A stretch of DNA of 7,495 nt from Actinomycetes bacterium. Its GTDB lineage: Bacteria; Actinomycetota; Acidimicrobiia; Acidimicrobiales; Palsa-688. This document shows positions 1 to 5,288 of the stretch, piece by piece. A program made the position numbers and the translations under genes. Every line of letters begins with the position of its first letter. Within the stretch, counting starts at the first letter, position 1. The notes beneath the pieces were generated by a model, which saw only the letters and a program-made list of their open reading frames with translations, did not search any database and was not told the origin of the DNA. The DNA is taken from NCBI GenBank assembly GCA_021819345.1, contig JAKARG010000147.1, positions 1 through 7,495 on the forward strand, in the 5' to 3' direction.

Positions 1-818
1 GACGCCAGCGGCATGGGGCTCGGCGCGACGAGGCCGTCCTGGAGGGCCTCGAGCTGGCTCTGGAGCACGCCGAGCGGGGTGCGCAGCTCGTGGGCGACGT
101 CTCGGGCAAAGCTGCAGCGCAAGACGTCCTCGGCCTCGACCGCGTCGGCCATGGCGTTGAAGGCGGCGGCCATCTCGCCGAGCTCGTCGGGCGAGCTGTC
201 CTGAAGGCGTGCCGAGCGCTGGCCAGCGGTGAGGGAACGCGCCGCGGCGGTAAGCGAGCGCACCGGGGCGGTCACCCGCCGGGCCAAGAGGATCCCGACG
301 AGCACGGCCACCAGGCCCGCGCCGATCCCCGTGAGGAGCAAGAGCCGCTCGATCGAGGACCGAAAGGCCTGGTCGATGGCCGGTGGCCCGGTAGCGGGAA
401 GGCGGACGAGGGCGGTGCCGACCCGGGCGCCGGAGACCGTGATCGGGATCCGCGACGGGGTCCCGAGAGCAGGGGTCCCCATCATGGTCCGGTCCATGGC
501 GGCCATGGCCCCGTTCGCCCCGGACGCCGACGTCCACACGAGCCGGCCGCGGGCGTCGAGGACGCTCACCTCCTCGTCGGCCATCGCGGCCAGCGGGTCG
601 AGCGACGAAAGCGCGCTCGCCTTCCAGCCCCTCTCGTCACGGTAGGAGGCGGCCAGCGCAACCACCAGCTCGCCACGGCGGGCTTGCTGTTGGGCCGAGA
701 CGTAGCTGGTGAAGCGGGTCCCGAAGGCCACGTTGACCACAACGGCGATGAGCGCAGCGGTCCCGAGCCCGACCGCGGCGAAGGCGAGGGTGAGGCGAAC
801 GGCGAGTGACCTACGCAT
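1..818 (-). CDS. Sensor histidine kinase, N-terminal part (cut by window edge)
   Basis: This is a membrane sensor kinase that would autophosphorylate and pass the phosphate to the regulator encoded just upstream. Reading the minus strand from ATG at 818-816 gives 272 open residues up to the window edge. Residues about 7-32 are a first membrane helix. Residues about 33-155 are an extracytoplasmic sensor region. Residues about 158-180 are a second helix, and about 178-230 are a HAMP linker (start RRVTAPVRSL). The H-box is DVAHELRTPLG, with phospho-acceptor His243. The catalytic ATPase domain lies outside the window. The start codon overlaps the end of the response regulator gene by 8 bp (shared bases 811-818), indicating co-transcription and translational coupling. 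The architecture resembles BaeS/MprB/CusS-type kinases. The signal sensed cannot be told from the sequence, although the sensor region has a Met cluster (DRTMMG). Confidence 0.93.
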   Translation of the reverse strand, partial: MRRSLAVRLTLAFAAVGLGTAALIAVVVNVAFGTRFTSYVSAQQQARRGELVVALAASYRDERGWKASALSSLDPLAAMADEEVSVLDARGRLVWTSASGANGAMAAMDRTMMGTPALGTPSRIPITVSGARVGTALVRLPATGPPAIDQAFRSSIERLLLLTGIGAGLVAVLVGILLARRVTAPVRSLTAAARSLTAGQRSARLQDSSPDELGEMAAAFNAMADAVEAEDVLRCSFARDVAHELRTPLGVLQSQLEALQDGLVAPSPMPLA

Positions 819-1506
819 CGGGGGTCACGTCGAGCTTGTAGCCGACGCCCACGACGGTCGCCACGAACCTGGGCTTGTGGGGATCGTCGCCGAGCTTGCG
901 CCGTAGGTTCTTCACGTGCGCGTTGATGGTGCGCTCGTAGCCGTCGAAGTCGTATCCCTGGACCCTGGACATGAGCTCGTAGCGCGACCACACCCGTCCT
1001 GGCCTGGCGGCCAACGTGGTCAGCAGGTCGAACTCGCTCCGGGTGAGGGTCACCGGGCGGCCCTCGACACACACCTCACGGCGGGCCGTGTCGATGCGCA
1101 GCCCGCCATCGTCGAAGGAGGAGACCTCGGGTTCGGTGCCCTTTGCTCGTCGCAGGACCGCCTCCACGCGCGCGACGAGCTCGCGGGGACTGAAGGGCTT
1201 GGCCAGGTAGTCGTCGGCTCCGAGGCGAAGCCCATTCACCCGGTCTTCTTCGGAGGCCTTGGCGGTGAGCATGATGATCGGCACGTCGGAGACCTCTCGC
1301 AACGAGCGGGCCACCTCCTCGCCGGGCAGATCGGGCAGCATGAGGTCCAGGACGACCAGGTCCGGCTGGAGGCGCTGGGCTGACTCCAACGCCTCCTCGC
1401 CGCTTGCGGCCACGAACACCGCGTAGCCGTCGTGCTCGAGGTAGGTCCGAACGACGTCTCGGATCTTGTGCTCGTCGTCCACCACCAGCACACTCGCCTT
1501 GCCCAT
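811..1506 (-). CDS. OmpR/PhoB-family response regulator
   Basis: This is a DNA-binding response regulator of 231 residues, the usual length for the family. The receiver domain is at about residues 4-116. Its acidic pocket is Asp10-Asp11, the phospho-acceptor is Asp54 (VVLDLMLP), and the conserved Thr81 and Lys103 (LAKPF) are present. The C-terminal winged-helix DNA-binding domain is at about 130-228 and ends in the typical FVATVVGVGYKL hairpin. The start is set by ATG at 1506-1504 with AGGAGG at 1517-1512, five bases upstream. It is the first gene of a two-gene operon with the histidine kinase (8-bp overlap) and is divergent from the DUF2933 gene. Its targets may include the shared intergenic region, as is common for such pairs, but this is inference. 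Confidence 0.96.
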   Translation of the reverse strand: MGKASVLVVDDEHKIRDVVRTYLEHDGYAVFVAASGEEALESAQRLQPDLVVLDLMLPDLPGEEVARSLREVSDVPIIMLTAKASEEDRVNGLRLGADDYLAKPFSPRELVARVEAVLRRAKGTEPEVSSFDDGGLRIDTARREVCVEGRPVTLTRSEFDLLTTLAARPGRVWSRYELMSRVQGYDFDGYERTINAHVKNLRRKLGDDPHKPRFVATVVGVGYKLDVTPDA

Positions 1507-1605
1507 TGCTGCCTCCTGGCCGAGACCGCCATCGGGATCCTGGCGCCCGGCTTGACCATGCCGAGACGTTCTCCGGCGACCCGCTGCTCACGGGCCTTGC
1601 TCCTC

Positions 1606-1634
1606 TTACTACGACACGGTATCGTTGTTGTGCA
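1606..1634 (-). promoter_or_regulatory. Candidate promoter of the two-component operon with operator-like palindrome
   Basis: On the minus strand a possible -35 TGCACA (1634-1629) and -10 TAGTAA (1611-1606) are separated by 17 bp. The spacer and -10 edge contain the 15-bp imperfect palindrome ACGACACGGTATCGT (1611-1625). It matches its own reverse complement at all but two arm pairs, i.e. ACGA-x-AC-x-GT-x-TCGT. A dyad in a promoter spacer is a typical place for a repressor or activator site. The promoter hexamers are weak matches to the sigma-70 consensus, so this is a candidate only. The rest of the 1507-1702 gap shows nothing else recognisable apart from the two ribosome binding sites. Confidence 0.3.
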
Positions 1635-1702
1635 GCTCTCCGGAGCCGTCGCTGTGGTGGCGGTGTCCATGAGGTGAGGCCTCGACAGGAAGGCGCGAAG
1701 CG

Positions 1703-2089
1703 ATGCTGAAGTGCTGTCTCAACCGCAAGGTGATCATCGGGCTGGCCGTCGTGGCCGTCGGCGTGCTGGCCATTGACCCGCACGTGTTCACCCGGGTCCT
1801 GCCGTTCCTCTTCTTCGCCATCTGCCCGCTGTCGATGCTGCTCATGATGCGGGCCATGTCAGGGAACAGGGCGTCGGGTGGGATGGGCGCCATGAACGGT
1901 TGTTCCTCGATATCCAACGGCAACGGCCAACCCGCTGCTACCTCCGCGCCGGCACCCGACGCCGAGGTGGCGCGGCTGCGAGCAGAGCTCGACCAGCTCC
2001 GGGCCGAGCGGCCAGCATCGCGCTCGGAGCGCCCCGCCCTCGGCCTTCGTGTTCCCGGTGGTGCCCACGACGACACAGCGGTCAGCTGA
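1703..2089 (+). CDS. DUF2933-family small membrane protein
   Basis: This encodes a 128-residue protein. Its N-terminal 55 residues match the pattern I know for DUF2933: a short Cys-containing start (MLKCCLNRK), a first hydrophobic helix (about residues 10-24), then a helix ending in CPLSMLLMMRAM (about 31-50). After this comes a Met/Gly-rich stretch (GGMGAMNG). A short charged, coiled-coil-like segment follows at about residues 86-105 (AEVARLRAELDQLRAER), then a low-complexity tail. ATG at 1703 is preceded by AGGAAGG at 1687-1693. The function of the family is not established. In my knowledge members often sit beside heavy-metal ATPases and metal regulators, which fits the divergent two-component system here. 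The tail beyond the DUF2933 core is longer than usual for the family. Confidence 0.85.
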   Translation: MLKCCLNRKVIIGLAVVAVGVLAIDPHVFTRVLPFLFFAICPLSMLLMMRAMSGNRASGGMGAMNGCSSISNGNGQPAATSAPAPDAEVARLRAELDQLRAERPASRSERPALGLRVPGGAHDDTAVS

Positions 2090-2129
2090 TCGCCGGCATC
2101 AAGGCGAGTCCTCGGCTGCCAGGAACGCC

Positions 2130-2393
2130 GTGGCCGCGAGCGAGGAGCCTCTGGCTAGAGCAGTGAGCGGGCGCTTCACCCCGGTCAAGGTGGACTTCAG
2201 GCTCCCGGTGGCAGCACGCGCCAAGCGTGCCCTCAAATGGGCGCTCATCGCCCTTGGGGTGACCCTCTTCGGTTTCGGCTACCTCGGCGCGCTTAGCGGA
2301 GCCATGGCGCACATGCAGCTCCATCTCCCCGCCCAGCTCCTCGGGATCGTGCTCGTTGTTGTCGGCGTGGCGCTGCGCACTCGACCTTCGTGA
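2130..2393 (+). CDS. Small two-helix membrane protein of unknown function
   Basis: I do not recognise this family. The conserved-looking part is a basic N-terminal segment followed by two hydrophobic helices (about ALKWALIALGVTLFGFGYL and LLGIVLVVVGVAL). They are joined by a loop containing AMAHMQLH, which is rich in Met and His, and the protein ends in a basic tail. The start is uncertain. GTG at 2130 has AGGAA at 2121-2125 just upstream (87 residues). GTG at 2163 would give 76 residues but lacks a well-spaced ribosome binding site. GTG at 2049 would overlap the DUF2933 gene by 41 bp. It lies directly downstream of the DUF2933 gene on the same strand and is probably co-transcribed with it. 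The Met/His loop hints at metal contact, but that is only inference. Confidence 0.6.
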   Translation: MAASEEPLARAVSGRFTPVKVDFRLPVAARAKRALKWALIALGVTLFGFGYLGALSGAMAHMQLHLPAQLLGIVLVVVGVALRTRPS

Positions 2394-2405
2394 CCGCCTG
2401 CGGTC
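2392..2405 (+). terminator. Weak hairpin at end of small membrane gene
   Basis: GACCG (2392-2396) and CGGTC (2401-2405) pair around a four-base loop, starting at the stop codon of the preceding gene. A second stem, CCCGG/CCGGG (2447-2451 with 2460-2464), follows. Neither has a T-run, so intrinsic termination is not assured. The rest of 2394-2620 shows no gene that I can support. Confidence 0.25.
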
Positions 2406-2623
2406 GCGCACCGCAGCCAGCCGTTCGGGACGCCCATGCCGAGAGGCCCGGAGCCGAGCCCGGGTCCTGTCGATGGGGCATGAGGCGCTGCGGCATCTCC
2501 CCAAGCGGGTTCGATCCCTCGAGCCCTGGTTTGAAGGGCGACGCCGGATCGGACCCACCACGAGAAGGCGCTTGGCGCTCGACCCGCCCGAGTGGTGCTG
2601 GTGTCCTCGGCTCTAATCCCGAC

Positions 2624-2652
2624 TAAGATAGTCAACAATTGCTTACAGGAGG
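2624..2652 (+). promoter_or_regulatory. Candidate promoter/operator and ribosome binding site of the diiron gene
   Basis: An AT-rich island stands out from the GC-rich surroundings. TAAGAT (2624-2629) is a possible -10. The 22-bp stretch 2624-2645 has dyad symmetry at its ends (TAAG at 2624-2627, CTTA at 2642-2645) with extra matching pairs inside and a central AACAAT. This is reminiscent of metal-regulator boxes of the DtxR/MntR kind, but the match is partial. AGGAGG at 2647-2652 lies six bases before ATG 2659 and fixes that start. Confidence 0.4.
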
Positions 2653-2658
2653 CCGGCG

Positions 2659-3684
2659 ATGGCGACTGCGACGGATGCCGAGGAGTACGGGCTGACGGTC
2701 GAGGTGCCCGACCGCCCCGGTGAGCTGCGCTTTGCCCAGGTGATGGAGAGCGTGCCCGATCCGCCCGAAGTGGCCAACCCTCGCCACGGTCTCGCCCCCC
2801 GAGGCGCCCAAGCCGATCCCGCTTCGCCGGTCATCGACTTCGAATTCGCCCGGCGCGACGAGGTGTGGGCGGAAGGGCTCGCCCAGCTGTACGAGTCGGC
2901 CAACGCCCAGCAGTGGGACGCCACCACCGACATCGCCTGGGACCGTCTTGTGGCTTTGCCCGACGAGGTGGAGTCGGCGGTGGCCCAGGTCATGACGTTC
3001 CTGGCCGAGAACGAGTTCGTGGCGCTGTACCTGCCCGCCAAGCTCCTGCCCCGGGTGCACCCGGAGTACACCGAGGTGGCCCTGGTGCTCGCCTCCCAGG
3101 TGAAGGACGAGGCCCGCCACATCGAGGTGTTCACCAAGCGGGCCTTGGCCGGCGGGAAGGGCCTGGGCAAGGTGGAGCCTGCTACCCAGTGGGCGTTGCG
3201 TTCGTTGCTGAGCCACGAGGACTTCACCGAGGTGTCGTTCCTGCTCCACGTGGTGGGCGAGGGCACCTTCTTGGAGTTGCTGCGCTTCTTGGAGACCCAT
3301 GCCCCCGACGAGGTCACCCGCCAGATCATGCGCCGCACCCGCCGTGACGAGGCCCGCCACGTCGGTTACGGCCTGGACCACGTTGGCTGGCGGCTCGCCC
3401 GCCAGCCCGAGCTCGCTGCCCAGCTCCTGGCCGCGGCCGAGCGCCGGGCGGCGTTCGTGCGGGCCTCGGCCGGGGCCAGCGCGGCGGTGCAGTCGGCGCT
3501 CGCCACCTTGGCCGGCGGCGGCGGCCAGGACCGCCAGATCGAGTCGGGCATGGAGGCCGTCAAGGACCTCTACCACCAGATGCACGACAAGCGCCTGGTG
3601 CGCTTGCGCCGGGCCGGCCTCCCCGAGGAGGTCGCCCAGGAGATCTCCGCCCTGCACGGCGAGGCGGTCAAGACCTTCATGTGA
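2659..3684 (+). CDS. Ferritin-like (R2-like) diiron protein
   Basis: This 341-residue, mostly helical protein has the signature of a carboxylate-bridged diiron four-helix bundle. The first Glu ligand is in AENEF (Glu117 or Glu119). Next comes the first ExxH in DEARH (Glu151, His154), then Glu201 in GEGTFLE, and the second ExxH in another DEARH (Glu231, His234). The spacings of about 32 and 30 residues suit ribonucleotide reductase R2-like, R2lox-like or AurF-like oxidases better than bacterioferritin. A WDATTDIAWD segment (about 86-95) precedes the bundle, and the N-terminal 60 residues are Pro-rich and probably flexible. Its substrate is unknown. It could be an oxygenase, an oxidase or an iron/peroxide-handling protein. 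The strong ribosome binding site at 2647 supports the ATG. An OsmC-family gene follows 66 bp downstream, so the two may form an operon. Confidence 0.88.
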   Translation: MATATDAEEYGLTVEVPDRPGELRFAQVMESVPDPPEVANPRHGLAPRGAQADPASPVIDFEFARRDEVWAEGLAQLYESANAQQWDATTDIAWDRLVALPDEVESAVAQVMTFLAENEFVALYLPAKLLPRVHPEYTEVALVLASQVKDEARHIEVFTKRALAGGKGLGKVEPATQWALRSLLSHEDFTEVSFLLHVVGEGTFLELLRFLETHAPDEVTRQIMRRTRRDEARHVGYGLDHVGWRLARQPELAAQLLAAAERRAAFVRASAGASAAVQSALATLAGGGGQDRQIESGMEAVKDLYHQMHDKRLVRLRRAGLPEEVAQEISALHGEAVKTFM

Positions 3685-3750
3685 CGCGCTGTTCAGCGAA
3701 GCGCACCCACGAACTGTCCCACACGAACACCGCGCGAAAGGATCCCAGCG

Positions 3751-4272
3751 ATGAGCGAGACGACCACCAATCTGAACGACGTCGACGTGGCCACCCTGCA
3801 CCAGCTGGTCGAGAAGTACCAGGGCGACCCCGAGGCGGGCCATTCCACCTGGTCGGCGAGGGTGCAGTGGCTCGGAGGGTTCCGGGCCGAGGCCCAGGTC
3901 CGCGAGCTTCCCCCGGTGCGAGCCGACGAGCCGACCTGGTTGGCGGGTACCGACACGGGACCCAACGCCGTCGAGCACCTGCTCGGAGCGCTGGGCCAGT
4001 GCCTGGCCGTCGGCTATGCGGCCAACGCCGCGGTGCGCGGCATCCGCATCGGCGCGCTCGAGATCACCTTACGGGGCGAGATCGACCTGCCGGTCTTCCT
4101 CGGGCTCGCCGGGGGCAACGCGGGCTACGACCGCATCAACGTGGAGGTTCACCTCGACGCCGACGCTCCCAAGGACCAGCTGGAGGAACTGCACCGCCAT
4201 GTGCTCGCCACCTCCCCGGTCGGCAACACGCTCGCCAACCCGGTCCAGATCGAGGCACGCCTCGTGACCTGA
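3751..4272 (+). CDS. OsmC-family protein
   Basis: This 173-residue protein has the OsmC/Ohr fold signature: an N-terminal strand region (STWSARVQWLGGF), then the central helix TGPNAVEHLLGALGQCL carrying the presumed peroxidatic Cys84, then the C-terminal SPVGNTL motif. Classical OsmC/Ohr proteins reduce organic hydroperoxides with two cysteines. Here the second position is Ser155 (TSPVGNTL where many members have CPV), and Cys84 is the only cysteine. Two-Cys peroxidase chemistry is therefore unlikely unless an external thiol takes part. ATG 3751 has AAAGGA at 3737-3742, eight bases upstream. The gene lies 66 bp after the diiron protein gene on the same strand and is convergent with merB. It may act as a thiol-dependent peroxidase or binding protein. 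The family call is firm, the activity is not. Confidence 0.9.
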   Translation: MSETTTNLNDVDVATLHQLVEKYQGDPEAGHSTWSARVQWLGGFRAEAQVRELPPVRADEPTWLAGTDTGPNAVEHLLGALGQCLAVGYAANAAVRGIRIGALEITLRGEIDLPVFLGLAGGNAGYDRINVEVHLDADAPKDQLEELHRHVLATSPVGNTLANPVQIEARLVT

Positions 4273-4295
4273 GGTGGGGTGGGCTGCCGGCCATC

Positions 4296-4322
4296 GGTGC
4301 TCTCGCCGATACTCGGCGCACC
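4296..4322. terminator. Hairpin between convergent osmC-like and merB genes
   Basis: GCCGA (4305-4309) and TCGGC (4313-4317) pair around a TAC loop. Outside it, GGTG (4296-4299) pairs with CACC (4319-4322) across a small internal loop. The hairpin lies 24 bases after the stop of the OsmC-family gene. There is no T-run, so it may be a weak or factor-assisted terminator. Confidence 0.35.
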
Positions 4323-4412
4323 AGCTCAGAAGCCTCGTATGCCTCTGGTTTCGTACTGCTCGGTGCGTAAGATTCGATTCCGTGCTGGTCGTGCCTGCGA
4401 CCGAGCTTGGGG

Positions 4413-4490
4413 TCAGTTCGAATGCTGCCGCTCGGCGAGGATCATCGCTTGAAGATTGCCGTCGGTGTCATCGAATCGAATCCGATTGGC
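4413..4490 (-). pseudogene. Possible C-terminal fragment of a VOC/glyoxalase-family gene
   Basis: On the minus strand, just past the merB stop, an open stretch reads NRIRFDDTDGNLQAMILAE and then ends at a stop by 4413. F-x-D-x-D-G-N followed by hydrophobic residues is the familiar C-terminal strand motif of vicinal-oxygen-chelate proteins. No other part of such a protein is visible, because upstream the frame runs into merB. If real, it is a remnant left by rearrangement at the edge of the mercury locus. The match is short and could be chance. Confidence 0.25.
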
Positions 4491-4497
4491 ACGTTTG

Positions 4498-5211
4498 TTA
4501 CCGGCGTGATTCCCTGACGACGCTGGGCGGCTGATCGGCAGCGTTGGCTGCGCGGTGCATCGTCGGCAGCTGGGGTTGATAGCGACGATCTGGATCTGCG
4601 GGTCGCGGCTCGAGCAAAGCTTCAACGAGTGGCTGCCCGAGCCGGAAGGCCTCTGCCACGGAGTGGACGGTCATGCCGGGGTGTTCGTCGAGCCAACCCT
4701 GCGCGGCCTCGGGGAAGACGAAGAAGTGGACGTGGTCGCAGAAGACGCCTCGGATACTGCTCAGCTTGTCGGGGACGACGATTGACACGACAGCGGTGGC
4801 TGGGTCGACGCTGGTGACCCCGGTGGGTTCGACCGTGATTCGAATGGGTGTGCCGGTGCCGTGGCAGGGGGACTCGATCCTTGCTGACCGGCCCAGCAGG
4901 GCGGGGAAGACGAGAGTGTCAAGGGCACACCAGGTATAGAGGCGCTTCCCGTCGATCTCGAAACGGTGCGGGGTTTCCCGCAGGGTGAGCCCATAGCCGA
5001 CGATGAGTCCTTGGTCGTCGATCTCGACGTCGGGGAGGGAAGCGACGGTCTGGCGGACGTCGTCGACGGAGCGGCCGGCAGCAGCAGCCAGGTCCACGAC
5101 GCTGACTGGACGTCCATCGGCGAGGAGCCGGAGGAGGGGACGGTACAGCCCGCCCATGGAGTCGAAGCTGGTTGTCTGGCGCAACCCCGCCGTGAGCTCG
5201 TCGCTCTCCAT
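4498..5211 (-). CDS. merB: Alkylmercury (organomercurial) lyase
   Basis: MerB protonolyses carbon-mercury bonds, releasing Hg(II) and a hydrocarbon in the cytoplasm. The protein has 237 residues. An N-terminal winged-helix-like segment (about 35-75) precedes the catalytic core. The catalytic residues are Cys95 and Asp98 in YTWCALDTL and Cys158 in GVFCDHVHFF. Cys116 in ESPCHGTG matches the structural cysteine. These correspond, with a constant offset of one, to Cys96, Asp99, Cys117 and Cys159 of the plasmid R831b enzyme. The C-terminus extends about 25 residues beyond the usual end. ATG 5211-5209 has GGAGGAG at 5222-5216, so the start is well supported. The gene is divergent from merA, with a 77-bp shared regulatory region. 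By eye its codon use is somewhat less GC-rich than that of the neighbours, consistent with a separate origin. Confidence 0.95.
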   Translation of the reverse strand: MESDELTAGLRQTTSFDSMGGLYRPLLRLLADGRPVSVVDLAAAAGRSVDDVRQTVASLPDVEIDDQGLIVGYGLTLRETPHRFEIDGKRLYTWCALDTLVFPALLGRSARIESPCHGTGTPIRITVEPTGVTSVDPATAVVSIVVPDKLSSIRGVFCDHVHFFVFPEAAQGWLDEHPGMTVHSVAEAFRLGQPLVEALLEPRPADPDRRYQPQLPTMHRAANAADQPPSVVRESRR

Positions 5212-5231
5212 GTCACTCCTCCAGCGTCCGG

Positions 5232-5268
5232 TTGTCTACCTCTCATGCTATCATTCGTATAGACGGAT
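5232..5268. promoter_or_regulatory. Divergent merB-merA promoter region with operator-like palindrome
   Basis: The 16-bp element at 5253-5268 follows the pattern ATnCGTnTAnACGnAT, symmetric at 12 of 16 positions. It is the size and AT-rich type bound by ArsR/SmtB-family repressors. TTGTCT (5232-5237) and TATAGA (5258-5263) are possible but poorly spaced merA promoter elements, and TATCAT (5249-5254) is another possible -10. On the opposite strand TTACAT and TAGCAT could serve merB. The palindrome overlaps all these elements, so a bound repressor could block both genes. Exact promoters cannot be fixed from the sequence. Confidence 0.5.
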
Positions 5269-5274
5269 ATGTAA

Positions 5275-5281
5275 GAGGGAG
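5275..5281 (+). promoter_or_regulatory. Ribosome binding site that sets the merA start
   Basis: GAGGGAG lies seven bases before ATG 5289. It favours that ATG over the in-frame TTG at 5232, which falls within the promoter region and has no ribosome binding site. Confidence 0.75.
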
Positions 5282-5288
5282 AAACGGC

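Noticed and set aside
90..809. A 239-residue plus-strand frame opposite the histidine kinase
   Set aside because: The minus strand encodes a kinase with H-box, HAMP and membrane helices; the plus frame is low-complexity Gly/Arg/His.
2507..2518. GGGTTCGATCCC, resembling a tRNA T-loop
   Set aside because: The T-stem pairs only partly, and no acceptor, D or anticodon arm can be built around it, so it is neither a tRNA nor a convincing attachment site.
2390..2626. A 78-residue plus-strand frame between the small membrane gene and the diiron gene
   Set aside because: It is Pro/Ser/Gly-rich, has no ribosome binding site or recognisable motif, and covers the hairpins and promoter region.
2632..3978. 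A 448-residue open frame on the minus strand opposite the diiron gene
   Set aside because: It lies antisense to a protein with intact diiron motifs, and its composition is that of a shadow frame.
5232..5288. TTG at 5232 as the merA start
   Set aside because: The 19 extra residues are unlike any MerA N-terminus, the codon lies in the promoter/operator, and ATG 5289 has a good ribosome binding site.
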